Source: Solibacillus palustris (GTDB taxonomy: Bacteria > Bacillota > Bacilli > Bacillales_A > Planococcaceae). Taken from it: a stretch of 64,000 nt of DNA. Under the pieces are notes generated by a model. That model did not search any database. It was not told the origin of the DNA and saw only the letters and a list, made by a program, of their open reading frames with translations. Position 1 is the first letter of the stretch. Each line of letters begins with the position of its first letter. Below are positions 9,178 to 17,577 of this stretch, piece by piece. The stretch spans positions 1,116,001-1,180,000 of the forward strand of contig NZ_JAKZFC010000001.1 in NCBI RefSeq assembly GCF_022549215.1. The letters are read 5' to 3'. Position numbers and translations under genes: made by a program.

Positions 9178-10020
9178 TCATTCCCCTCTTTTAGAAGTGG
9201 AGGATTTTTGCTGAAGCAAGTTAAATTGACTATGCACATTTTCAATTGGGATAAATAAACCGACTTTTCCATAATTTTCACGGCTACCTGTTGCGAACAC
9301 GACACCAATAACCTCGCCCGCCTCATTAATTACAGGACTTCCACTATTTCCTCTGTAAACGGGTGCATTCATCATAATAATATCTGGTGTAACACCAATT
9401 GCATTAGTGTAGCCTAGTATTTCGCCTTCATTAGCAATGCCGCTAAACGCAAGTGGATTGCCAATGAAATAAACATGCTCGTTTTGCTTGAAGGAACTAG
9501 AATCTGCTAATTTTAAATAAGGGATATCGGTAGCTTCGATTTTTAATAGCGCTAAATCAAAATCCTCATAGCTTTCAATGATTTGTGCCTTGTATAGTGT
9601 GTCATCAGGAAAGACTACAGTGATCGTTAAGGCATTGTCAATGACGTGCTCATTGGTAATTATGTAGCCATCCTCTGAAACCGCAAAGCCCGTCCCTTTC
9701 CCTGAATCAGTATTAATCGTAACGACTGCTTTTTTATATAGCTGTACATCTTCTTGATTTGATAATTTTGCTGATACTTTTAAAAATTCAATAGCAGGAA
9801 TGGAGTATATATTAAAAATAACCGCAAATGTATTAAAAATTAATGTTAGTGCCATGAGCCAAACGACGATGAGCACAACTGGCTTTTGGCGCCTTGGTTT
9901 GTTAGGGACAGGATTTAACCGGCGTTCGCGTTCTTTAGCGAGCGCTTTTTCTTGTTCATCTAACACAAGTTCTAAAAATTCTTCTTCTGTGAGCTCTTCG
10001 GTTGTTTTGTTTTCAGCCAT
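9178..10020 (-). CDS. Membrane-anchored trypsin-like serine protease (HtrA/DegP type, no PDZ)
   Basis: The 280-residue protein has an acidic N-terminus, one transmembrane segment (about residues 46-70, VVLIVVWLMALTLIF), then an S1C protease domain outside the membrane. The triad is visible: His in ITNEHVID, Asp in YEDFDLALLK, Ser in GNSGSPV. No PDZ domain follows, unlike classical HtrA. ATG at 10020 is chosen because GGAGGG lies 6 nt upstream; the frame is open further upstream without a ribosome site. The family degrades or senses misfolded exported proteins. Confidence 0.85.
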   Translation of the reverse strand: MAENKTTEELTEEEFLELVLDEQEKALAKERERRLNPVPNKPRRQKPVVLIVVWLMALTLIFNTFAVIFNIYSIPAIEFLKVSAKLSNQEDVQLYKKAVVTINTDSGKGTGFAVSEDGYIITNEHVIDNALTITVVFPDDTLYKAQIIESYEDFDLALLKIEATDIPYLKLADSSSFKQNEHVYFIGNPLAFSGIANEGEILGYTNAIGVTPDIIMMNAPVYRGNSGSPVINEAGEVIGVVFATGSRENYGKVGLFIPIENVHSQFNLLQQKSSTSKRGE

Positions 10021-10337
10021 GTCATTCCCTCCGATATGTATTATTCTAACAAATTGCGAGAAATTTTTGACGATATCTTTTTGAATAAATATTTTTTTTA
10101 TGAAGTTTGTGAATTTCTTCATATTACACGAGCAAAAATACTTCGTGCAAACAATCACACACTTTAGCCCTTTAATGCGCTAGTTTGAAAATTATAGCAC
10201 TTGCATTTATTATTTTAATATAATTGATTGTGTAAAAATGAGCAAACTTTTAAGAAGTGATAAAAATGACTTAAGTATTGGTGTTAAAGGGTTTTGTGTG
10301 TGTTTTAATGGTTTTTCTTGGGTTTTAAATGTTATCG

Positions 10338-10366
10338 TTGACAAAATAATAAAAACACCATAACAT
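10338..10366 (+). promoter_or_regulatory. SigA promoter of the malic enzyme gene
   Basis: Perfect TTGACA (10338-10343), 17-nt spacer, TAACAT (10361-10366). Confidence 0.65.
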
Positions 10367-10412
10367 ACGTAATTATAAATAAAATTCAAATAATAAAAAA
10401 AGGGTGATGAAG

Positions 10413-11627
10413 ATGGATTTAATGAAAAAGTCATTAGAGATGCATGAAAATTTTGGTGGTAAGATGGAAATTCGCGCAAAGGTTCCTGTTCAAGACAAAT
10501 ACGATTTAAGTTTAGCGTATTCGCCAGGCGTAGCAGCACCTTGCTTGGAAATTGAAAAAAATCCATCAAAAGTGTATGACTACACAATGAAGGGCAATTT
10601 AGTAGCAGTTATTACGGATGGGACAGCAGTGTTGGGATTAGGGGATATTGGGCCAGAAGCAGCATTACCGGTTATGGAAGGGAAGGCACTACTATTAAAA
10701 CGTTTTGCCAATGTTGATGCCGTTCCAGTTTGTTTAAATACAAAAGATGTTGATGAAATTGTGCAAGTAGTAAAAGCGATCGCGCCAACTTACGGGGGCA
10801 TTAATTTGGAGGATATTTCAGCACCGCGTTGTTTTGAAATTGAAGACCGTTTACGTGCTGAATGTAACATTCCCGTATTCCATGACGATCAGCATGGTAC
10901 AGCAATTGTCGTAGGGGCAGCGTTGATCAATGCATTAAAAATTGTTAAAAAGCAGCCAGAAAATATGAAGGTTGTCATTAATGGTGCTGGTGCAGCGGGC
11001 ATCGCGATTTTACGCATTTTAATTCAGATGGGTTATGTAAATGTACTAATGTGTGATACGAAAGGGATCATTTACGAAGGCCGACAAGAGGGGATGAACC
11101 CGATTAAAGAGCAAGTCGCAAGTTTAACGAACCCATACCAATTACGAGGAACGTTAGAGGAAGCGCTAGTTGATGCAGATGTATTCATTGGCGTATCTGC
11201 TGCTGACTTGTTGAAGGAGCACCATATTAAATCAATGGCAGCAGAACCAATCGTTTTTGCCTTAGCCAATCCAAATCCTGAGGTGACCCCTGAAAATGCA
11301 AAAAAATGGGGAGTAAAAATTATCGGTACAGGACGCTCAGATTATGCTAATCAAATTAACAATATGCTTGCATTCCCTGGTATTTTCCGTGGTGCATTAG
11401 ATGTACGGGCAACAGATATTAATGAGGACATGAAATTAGCTGCGGTTGAAGCAATTGCCTCTTTGGTGACAGATGAAGAGTTAAACGAAGACTTTATCGT
11501 GCCAAGCTCAATGGATGAGCGTGTGGCAGGTGTTGTTGCAAAAGCTGTAGGTTCTGCGGCTATTGGATCAGGCGTGTCAGATTTGTTCCAACAAACATCA
11601 GTTGTACAAGATATAATTGCAATTTAA
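10413..11627 (+). CDS. NAD(P)-dependent malic enzyme
   Basis: This protein of about 404 residues converts malate to pyruvate and CO2. It has the N-terminal malic domain (SLAYSPGVAAPC, ITDGTAVLGLGDIGP, NLEDISAPRCFEIE, FHDDQHGTAIV for substrate and metal) and an NAD(P)-binding Rossmann segment VINGAGAAGIAIL. Length and sequence resemble the short YtsJ type of B. subtilis, which prefers NADP, but the cofactor cannot be read safely here. GTG at 10404 and ATG at 10407 are also in frame; ATG 10413 is best spaced from AAAAAAGGG. The gene is monocistronic. Confidence 0.92.
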   Translation: MDLMKKSLEMHENFGGKMEIRAKVPVQDKYDLSLAYSPGVAAPCLEIEKNPSKVYDYTMKGNLVAVITDGTAVLGLGDIGPEAALPVMEGKALLLKRFANVDAVPVCLNTKDVDEIVQVVKAIAPTYGGINLEDISAPRCFEIEDRLRAECNIPVFHDDQHGTAIVVGAALINALKIVKKQPENMKVVINGAGAAGIAILRILIQMGYVNVLMCDTKGIIYEGRQEGMNPIKEQVASLTNPYQLRGTLEEALVDADVFIGVSAADLLKEHHIKSMAAEPIVFALANPNPEVTPENAKKWGVKIIGTGRSDYANQINNMLAFPGIFRGALDVRATDINEDMKLAAVEAIASLVTDEELNEDFIVPSSMDERVAGVVAKAVGSAAIGSGVSDLFQQTSVVQDIIAI

Positions 11628-11652
11628 CTTGCTTCGATGCGTAATAGATTAA

Positions 11653-11688
11653 AAGCGATGGGAACATTTTTTTAATGTCCCATCGCTT
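11653..11688. terminator. Shared terminator, malic enzyme / pepF
   Basis: AAGCGATGGGAACATT / AATGTCCCATCGCTT stem with one bulged A and a T-rich loop, lying between convergent genes. The T-runs after the stem are modest on both sides. Confidence 0.75.
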
Positions 11689-11692
11689 ATTA

Positions 11693-13501
11693 TTATATTT
11701 TAGTTTCGATTTCTGCTGTTAGTTCTTCAAGCTGTGTTATTAACTCACCAATAAATGCAATTGTATCGTGTAAAGGCTGTTCCGTTGAAATATCTACACC
11801 GGCCAATTGTGCTAACTCTAGCGGGGTTTTTGTACCACCAGCTTTTAATACTTCAATCCAGTCTGCAACCGCTGACTCATCACCACTAGAAATACGACGA
11901 TATACTTGTGTAGAAATTGTTAAACCTGCTGAATACGTATATGGATATAAGCCCATGTAGTAGTGTGGTTGGCGCATCCAAGTAAGCTCAGCACCTTCGT
12001 TAATTTCTACTGTATCACCCCAGAATGCTTCTAATACTTCGCGTTTTAATTCGTTAAGCTTTGGTGCGTTTACTGTACCACCAGTGTCTACGATTTCATA
12101 CACTTTACGTTGATAAGCTGCTTCTAGCAAATGTGTGACAAAGTTGTGGTAATAAGTACGGCTAATAATTGTTGAAATGACCCAACGTTTGAAGCGTGCA
12201 TCTGTTGAGTTTTTCAGCAAATAGTTGGCCATTAACATTTCATTCATTGTTGATGGTGCCTCGATAAAATAAAGTGATGAGCGTGCATTGAAAATGTTCT
12301 GTGCGTCGTTTGCTAAATAGAAGTGGCCAGCGTGACCAAGCTCATGCGCAAGAACGAATACTTCATTCATACGGCTTGTCCAAGAAATTAAAATATATGG
12401 GTGTACACCATATGGGCTTGAGCAAAATGCCCCTGTTGATTTTCCGGCATTTTGTGCGAAATCAATCCAGCGCTCATCAAATGAACGATCCAGCATGTAG
12501 GCATAATCTTCGCCCATAATTGCTAAGCCGTCTTTCATGTATTTGCGCGACTCTTCGATTGTAATCTTGGGCTCATATGTTGGGTCTAATGAAATTTTAA
12601 GATCGGCAAATGTCATACTGTCTAAGTTATGTGATTTTTGAATAAGTTTTGCATAACGGCGCATATGTGGTGCTAGCTCCGATGTGATAAGGTCGATTTG
12701 ACGGTCATACATTGTGCGGTCTACTTCCTGGTCTTGTAATAATGAATCGAAAATGGACTCGTAGCCGCGTAAATCTGCCTCTGTTTTTTCCATTTGAATA
12801 TGTGTGTTGTATGTTTTTGCAGTTGTGTGTTGATAGTCGCGTAATTTGCTAGAGAATGCATCAAAAGCAGCGCGGCGTTTTTCTGTATCCGTTTCTAGCT
12901 CCCAATCACCTTCGAATAAGTTGTAGCTCATTGGGTAAGATTCGCCATCTACCTCGAAGTTAGGGAATTGCATATCCACTAATTTTGTCGTGTTATAAAG
13001 CTCGTATGGTGCGTTAAATGTTGCGCCAAATGCAGCTAATGCTTTTTCGGCCTGTGGGTGTAATTGGTGCGGTTTTTGTACTAATAATTTATCAATAAAG
13101 TTTTTGTATTCAGGCTTTACGTTTTGAGCTTCTTTTAATACGGCTTCATCTAATGCTAGTAAATCACTTGTAACAAATGAAAGCTTTGTCGCGATTGCAG
13201 CTGCTAAAGAGCCAAAGCCTGCTGAACGCAATTGATTTTCTGTATTCGTTTGCTCTACACTAATAGCAAGGTTTGCATATGTTCCGATTGGGATCATTTT
13301 CTCACGGATTTTTTCAGTTGCTTCAATTGCCTTAATGGCACCATCCGCATCCGTAATAATACCTGCTAAGCTTGTTGCGGCTTCATCTACAATTGCTTTT
13401 AGGTCTGCAATAGCAGCCGTATAAGCCTCTTCTGTTGTGAATAAATCTTGTAAATTCCATGTTTCTTGCAAAGTTACATCGCTACGCTTTACTGTTGACA
13501 T
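11693..13501 (-). CDS. pepF: Oligoendopeptidase F (M3 family zinc peptidase)
   Basis: This 602-residue cytoplasmic M3B metallopeptidase has HELGH at residues 386-390 (two zinc His plus catalytic Glu) and the downstream NEMLMANYLL helix that supplies the third ligand. It cleaves short peptides of about 6-18 residues and recycles amino acids. Full length for PepF. AGGAGG lies 7 nt before the ATG. It is monocistronic and divergent from the patatin gene. Confidence 0.95.
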   Translation of the reverse strand: MSTVKRSDVTLQETWNLQDLFTTEEAYTAAIADLKAIVDEAATSLAGIITDADGAIKAIEATEKIREKMIPIGTYANLAISVEQTNTENQLRSAGFGSLAAAIATKLSFVTSDLLALDEAVLKEAQNVKPEYKNFIDKLLVQKPHQLHPQAEKALAAFGATFNAPYELYNTTKLVDMQFPNFEVDGESYPMSYNLFEGDWELETDTEKRRAAFDAFSSKLRDYQHTTAKTYNTHIQMEKTEADLRGYESIFDSLLQDQEVDRTMYDRQIDLITSELAPHMRRYAKLIQKSHNLDSMTFADLKISLDPTYEPKITIEESRKYMKDGLAIMGEDYAYMLDRSFDERWIDFAQNAGKSTGAFCSSPYGVHPYILISWTSRMNEVFVLAHELGHAGHFYLANDAQNIFNARSSLYFIEAPSTMNEMLMANYLLKNSTDARFKRWVISTIISRTYYHNFVTHLLEAAYQRKVYEIVDTGGTVNAPKLNELKREVLEAFWGDTVEINEGAELTWMRQPHYYMGLYPYTYSAGLTISTQVYRRISSGDESAVADWIEVLKAGGTKTPLELAQLAGVDISTEQPLHDTIAFIGELITQLEELTAEIETKI

Positions 13502-13588
13502 CGTATTACCTCCTATTTGTTACGAGTTTCGAAATAAATAATAACATATTTCAGAATATTTAGGAAGTAAATGCGAATAATAAATACT

Positions 13589-13617
13589 TTGTTGTAATTT
13601 TGGGATAACCTTATAAT
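13589..13617 (+). promoter_or_regulatory. SigA promoter of the patatin gene
   Basis: TTGTTG (13589-13594), 17-nt spacer, perfect TATAAT (13612-13617). Confidence 0.65.
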
Positions 13618-13652
13618 GGAGTTAAGTATTTTCATAATAATGAAAGAGTGTG

Positions 13653-14513
13653 ATGTCAGTGAATGAAGTTAGGGATTGCAGTTTAATTTTAGAAGGGGGT
13701 ACATTCCGAACGGTATATACAGCGGGAGTGCTTGATGCGTTAATGGAGGAAAAAATCATTATGCCGTATATTGCAGCGATTTCGGCTGGTGCGATTAATG
13801 CGGTATCATATATGTCGAATCAACCAGAGCGTACGATGCGTGTATTAACGACATACCGAAATGATCCACGCTACATGGGAACGCGCAACTTTTTAAAGGA
13901 AAAGAGTATTTTCGGGCTCGATTTTGCTTACAATGTCGTGCCAAATGAGCTCGATTTATTTGATTGGGATGCATATTATAATTACCCAGGTGAAGTGGAA
14001 TTTGGCGTAACGAATGCTTATACCGGAAAGGTGGAGTACAAGCAAGCACATACGATGACAAAGACATGTGATATTTTACAAGCAACATGCGCGATTCCAC
14101 TATTATTCCCAGAAATTAAAATCGGCAACGCGCCTTATTATGATGGTGGATTAGCTGATTCTATTCCGGTGAAGCGTGCAATTGAAAAGGGCTTTGAAAA
14201 ACATTTACTCATCTTAACACGTGAACCAGGCTATTTAAAAGCGGCATCAAAATCTTCAAGTTGGGCGACAAAGCTATTTAAAAAACGCTACCCACGTTTA
14301 GCGGCTGCAATGAATCAAAGACCAGACATGTATAATGAAACTATGCAGTTTATTAGTGAACTTGAACAAGACGGGAACGCGTTCATTTTCAAACCTGAAC
14401 GCGCACTAAAAAGCTTTGAAAGTAAGGTAGATCAAATGAAGGCGAACTATCATATGGGCTACGAGCAAGCAACAAAGCAAATGCAGGAGTTGAAGCAATT
14501 TTTAGGGATTTAA
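13653..14513 (+). CDS. Patatin-like phospholipase (YjjU type)
   Basis: This 286-residue protein is a patatin-fold acyl hydrolase. The oxyanion motif EGGTFR lies near the N-terminus, the nucleophile Ser44 sits in AISAGAIN (Ala replaces the first Gly of GxSxG, as often seen in the YjjU group), and the second dyad residue lies in YYDGGLADS. It is expected to release fatty acids from membrane lipids. It has no signal peptide. ATG 13653 is chosen over the GTG at 13650, which abuts the weak GAAAGAG ribosome site. Confidence 0.85.
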   Translation: MSVNEVRDCSLILEGGTFRTVYTAGVLDALMEEKIIMPYIAAISAGAINAVSYMSNQPERTMRVLTTYRNDPRYMGTRNFLKEKSIFGLDFAYNVVPNELDLFDWDAYYNYPGEVEFGVTNAYTGKVEYKQAHTMTKTCDILQATCAIPLLFPEIKIGNAPYYDGGLADSIPVKRAIEKGFEKHLLILTREPGYLKAASKSSSWATKLFKKRYPRLAAAMNQRPDMYNETMQFISELEQDGNAFIFKPERALKSFESKVDQMKANYHMGYEQATKQMQELKQFLGI

Positions 14514-14521
14514 AATATGAA

Positions 14522-14555
14522 AAACGCACTCGCAAAAATGCTAGTGCGTTTCTTT
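14522..14555 (+). terminator. Terminator of patatin gene, overlapping nhaC 3' end
   Basis: Perfect 9-bp stem AAACGCACT / AGTGCGTTT followed by CTTTTG. Its right arm includes the stop codon of the convergent transporter gene. Confidence 0.8.
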
Positions 14556-15920
14556 TGTAATGGTGATATTCAGCCAGCCAAATAAAATCGTCATGACTGG
14601 ACTAAGTAAGCAGAAAAATGCGAACGGTAAGTAATCAAGTACGGAAACATTCAGAGTAGATGCGATAAATAAACCACATACACTCCAAGGAACAAGCGGG
14701 TTTATGACCGTTCCTGCATCTTCAATTGTGCGTGCTAAGTTTTTTGGGTGAAGCTTTAGTTGCTTGAACTTATCTTTAAATGCTTCTCCGGTTAATAGTA
14801 GCGATAAATATTGCTCGCCAATTGTTAAGTTAATAGCGATAGCAGTAAACGCCGCACCTGTAATAACAGAACCAACTGATTTTAATTGGTTTTGTAATGC
14901 TTCCAGAAGTGCTTGAATAATGCCGAGTGCAAATAATAGACCACCCATCGAGAGTGACAGCACAATTAAAATAATGGTAAACAGCATGCTATTCATGCCA
15001 CCACGTGATAACAGCGAATCAATTGCGGCTACACCTGTTTCCATAGAAAAACCGTTATATAAAATCGAAAATAGTTCATTTAAAGGAATCGTGCTATGGA
15101 AATATGCAAGTACAATTCCGCTGATTGCACTAATTGCAAGTGTGACAAGACTCGGCGCTTTAAATAATGTACAAACGATCAACACAATGAGCGGTAACAC
15201 AGAATACCAATGAATTAAATTTGTCGCAAGCAGTGTTTCCTTGTAGTTACTAATAAGCGCGGTATCAATTTCCTGGACACTTGGCGAAAGCAATGCGTAA
15301 CCAATGAGCGAAAGTATAAATGCTGGAATCGTTGTGTACATCATATTTTTGATATGTGTAAAAAGGTCAACACGAACGACACTTGCTGCAAGATTGGTTG
15401 TATCAGATAGCGGTGACATTTTATCCCCGAAAAAAGCCCCCGATACAATCGCACCGGCCGTAATAACAAGAGAGGCTTCAATAGAGCTTGCGACACCAAG
15501 CATTGCGACACCAATTGTAGCTACAGTCGTAAGTGAGCTGCCGATCGCAGTTCCGATAATACTTGTAATGATAAAAACAATCGCATAAAAGAAACTCGCA
15601 GAAACAATAGACAAACCAATATATAGTAGCGTCGGAATCGTCCCCCCAATGAGCCAGCTACTAATTAAAACACCGATTAATAGAAAAATATAAATCGCGC
15701 CAATGCTTGAGGAAACAGAATGAACCATACTTTGTTCCATTGTTTTATAGGGCACTTTTTTAAGGGTACCGTAGACAATTAACAATGTAATCGAAATTAA
15801 TATTGGGATATGGGGCACGCTTTCAAGCTTGATAATTGAATAAGAAATAATCGCAATAATGCTAAGCATAAGGAGCAATGCCTCGATTACATGAGGTTTT
15901 ACGTGCTGAGATTGATTCAT
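14541..15920 (-). CDS. NhaC-family Na+/H+ antiporter
   Basis: This 459-residue polytopic membrane protein has about 11-12 hydrophobic segments and the NhaC-type core GAFFGDKMSPLSDTTNLAASV near the middle, with paired acidic residues typical of the ion site. It exchanges internal Na+ (or with some homologues malate/lactate) for protons. The ATG at 15920 follows AAAGG by 10 nt. In its leader a nested hairpin (TTTCG...CGAAA around CTTC...GAAG, 15949-15981) could affect expression. Beyond the hairpin, the leader to 16184 holds nothing clear. Confidence 0.85.
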   Translation of the reverse strand: MNQSQHVKPHVIEALLLMLSIIAIISYSIIKLESVPHIPILISITLLIVYGTLKKVPYKTMEQSMVHSVSSSIGAIYIFLLIGVLISSWLIGGTIPTLLYIGLSIVSASFFYAIVFIITSIIGTAIGSSLTTVATIGVAMLGVASSIEASLVITAGAIVSGAFFGDKMSPLSDTTNLAASVVRVDLFTHIKNMMYTTIPAFILSLIGYALLSPSVQEIDTALISNYKETLLATNLIHWYSVLPLIVLIVCTLFKAPSLVTLAISAISGIVLAYFHSTIPLNELFSILYNGFSMETGVAAIDSLLSRGGMNSMLFTIILIVLSLSMGGLLFALGIIQALLEALQNQLKSVGSVITGAAFTAIAINLTIGEQYLSLLLTGEAFKDKFKQLKLHPKNLARTIEDAGTVINPLVPWSVCGLFIASTLNVSVLDYLPFAFFCLLSPVMTILFGWLNITITKETH

Positions 15921-16184
15921 GAATTCAAAACCTTTCAGAATAATAATTTCGCGCTTCAACGCGTCGAAGTACGAAAGTAAGTGTAACATTATTTGTTGTA
16001 AAAGGGAAGGGGAAAAAAGAAAGACAACGCAATTCCTTTCGAATCACGTGATTTTCTTGTTGGTTTAATAATATATTAAGCTGATTTCCTTACAAATAAT
16101 TTCATGTAATCAAATATTAAAACAACAGAAGCACTTAGGTTATTTCCAAAATGGAATGGCACAACGATTGATAAATAGATACAT

Positions 16185-16217
16185 TAAAAAAGCGCAAACC
16201 GATTTTCGGTTTGCGCT
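16185..16217 (-). terminator. Terminator of purC
   Basis: AGCGCAAACCG / CGGTTTGCGCT 11-bp stem with a 5-nt loop, followed on the minus strand by TTTTTTAATG. Confidence 0.88.
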
Positions 16218-16229
16218 AAAGTTAACCAA

Positions 16230-16916
16230 TTACTTCGCTAACATAATTTGTTCTAATTCTAATGGCTCGATATAAGTAGCACCTTTGTATGCGCGCATAT
16301 TTCCGCCAGAAATTTCATCTATTAATATTATTTCGTTTGTTTTTGCATCGCGACCAAATTCTAATTTAATATCGTAAAGTGTTAAGTCTTTTTTCGCTAG
16401 CTCTGCACCAACGAATTTTGCGATTTCAATTGTACGTTCTTTTAAGATTGCATATTCTTCGTGTGTTAAAAGATTTAACATTGCTAATGCATCTTCTGAA
16501 ATTGGAGGATCTTGTCGGTCATCGTCTTTAATAGTTACTTCCACAAACGCATCTAAATCTTGGCCTTCCGTAGCGTAAGCTCCGTAACGACGTAAGAATG
16601 AGCCAACTGCTTTGAAGCGGCAAATAACTTCTAAACCTTTTCCAAATACTGTTGCAGGTTTTACAGTCATAGTTTGCTCTTCGAAGTTTGCATCTACATA
16701 GTGTGTAGGTACTTCAAGCTCGTTTAATTTAGAGTAGAAGAACGATGTTAATTTTAAGCCAGCTAAACCAGCGCCGTCGATTGTTAAACCAACTGTGTTA
16801 GCACCTGGATCGAACACACCGTTTTCACCTGTTACATCATCTTTGAATTTTAATAAGTAAAGTTCGTTTTCTAATTTAAATACATCTTTTGTTTTACCAG
16901 TATAAATTAATTCCAC
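16230..16916 (-). CDS. purC: SAICAR synthetase, stand-alone and divergent type
   Basis: This 228-residue SAICAR synthetase joins CAIR and aspartate in purine synthesis. GKTKDVF, the CRFKAVGSFLRRYG segment, DIKLEFGRD and LIDEISGGNMR are the family's nucleotide and substrate loops. Its text (VFDPGANTVGLTIDGAG, DDDRQDPPIS) resembles, from memory, the clostridial form rather than B. subtilis PurC. It is monocistronic rather than part of a pur operon. The start is GTG at 16916 with GGAGG 9 nt upstream. It may be a second copy; the rest of the genome is not visible. Confidence 0.9.
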   Translation of the reverse strand: MELIYTGKTKDVFKLENELYLLKFKDDVTGENGVFDPGANTVGLTIDGAGLAGLKLTSFFYSKLNELEVPTHYVDANFEEQTMTVKPATVFGKGLEVICRFKAVGSFLRRYGAYATEGQDLDAFVEVTIKDDDRQDPPISEDALAMLNLLTHEEYAILKERTIEIAKFVGAELAKKDLTLYDIKLEFGRDAKTNEIILIDEISGGNMRAYKGATYIEPLELEQIMLAK

Positions 16917-16947
16917 GCTAAAAAACCTCCAATTTGAATTCATTTAT

Positions 16948-16977
16948 ATTGTAACACGAATGTTATTTGGTTGTGAA
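16948..16977 (-). promoter_or_regulatory. Candidate SigA promoter of purC
   Basis: On the minus strand: TTCACA (16977-16972), 18-nt spacer, TACAAT (16953-16948). Confidence 0.5.
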
Positions 16978-16983
16978 CACAAA

Positions 16984-16996
16984 AATGTTCGTTTTT
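16984..16996 (-). promoter_or_regulatory. PurBox-like site (PurR)
   Basis: On the minus strand AAAAACGAACATT matches 12 of 13 positions of the PurBox AWWWCCGAACWWT, just upstream of the purC -35. A poorer inverted half (CGAA at 16957) lies nearer the gene, but the spacing is not the standard 16-17 nt. PurR control is therefore plausible, not certain. Confidence 0.5.
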
Positions 16997-17095
16997 ATAA
17001 GAAAGATATATATCGACAGTTGCATAAAGTGGAAATTGCACTGCCAATCATTAAGTACATTTGGTATACTACAAATAAGGAAAGGAGTGGTAATT

Positions 17096-17518
17096 ATGGT
17101 AGAAATCTATCGCAATGTTGTCGTAGCAGTTGACTTTTCAGAAAAAGCGAAAATTGCATTTGAACGCGGTGTACACATTGCAAAATTAACTGGAGCATCA
17201 CTTCACCTAGTTTGTGTAATTGATACACATTCGTTTGGTTCAGTTGAAGCATATGATTTAAAATATGCGAAAGAGTTAAAAGAAAAAGCTGCAGTACATT
17301 TAGATGAATACAAAGCAAAAGCTGTTGAAGCAGGTGTTGAGAATATCCGAACAATCGTTGAAGAAGGCTCACCCAAAGTTATTTTAACAAGCTTAACCGA
17401 ATCGGATTTAATCATTGTTGGTGCAACAGGGCTAAACCGTGCAGAACGTTTCTTACTTGGCTCTGTATCAGAAAATGTAGTACGTAATGCGAAATGTGAC
17501 GTATTAGTCGTACGTTAA
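17096..17518 (+). CDS. Universal stress protein, UspA family
   Basis: This 140-residue cytoplasmic UspA fold protein has an N-terminal VVAVDFSEKA strand-loop and C-terminal ATP-binding pattern GATGLNRAERFLLGSVSENV (G-x2-G-x9-G-S). That indicates a nucleotide-binding type. The start ATG 17096 has AAAGGAGTGG in front; the open frame upstream has no ribosome site. It is monocistronic, between divergent purC and a terminator shared with gdhA. Its role in stress or starvation survival is general for the family and not specific here. Confidence 0.9.
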   Translation: MVEIYRNVVVAVDFSEKAKIAFERGVHIAKLTGASLHLVCVIDTHSFGSVEAYDLKYAKELKEKAAVHLDEYKAKAVEAGVENIRTIVEEGSPKVILTSLTESDLIIVGATGLNRAERFLLGSVSENVVRNAKCDVLVVR

Positions 17519-17527
17519 GCGAATTTG

Positions 17528-17566
17528 AAAACCGCAATCTCCTATACGGAGTTGCGGTTTTAATTT
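17528..17566. terminator. Shared terminator, usp / gdhA
   Basis: AAAACCGCAA / TTGCGGTTTT stem with inner CTCC / GGAG pairing, between convergent genes. Confidence 0.87.
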
Positions 17567-17577
17567 TATTAAATATT

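Noticed and set aside
14920-15588. Two + strand ORFs opposite the NhaC-family gene
   Set aside because: Shadows of a membrane-protein gene; no ribosome sites.
16917-17095. Purine riboswitch sought upstream of purC
   Set aside because: The leader is only about 30 nt from the proposed start and contains no three-way junction motif.
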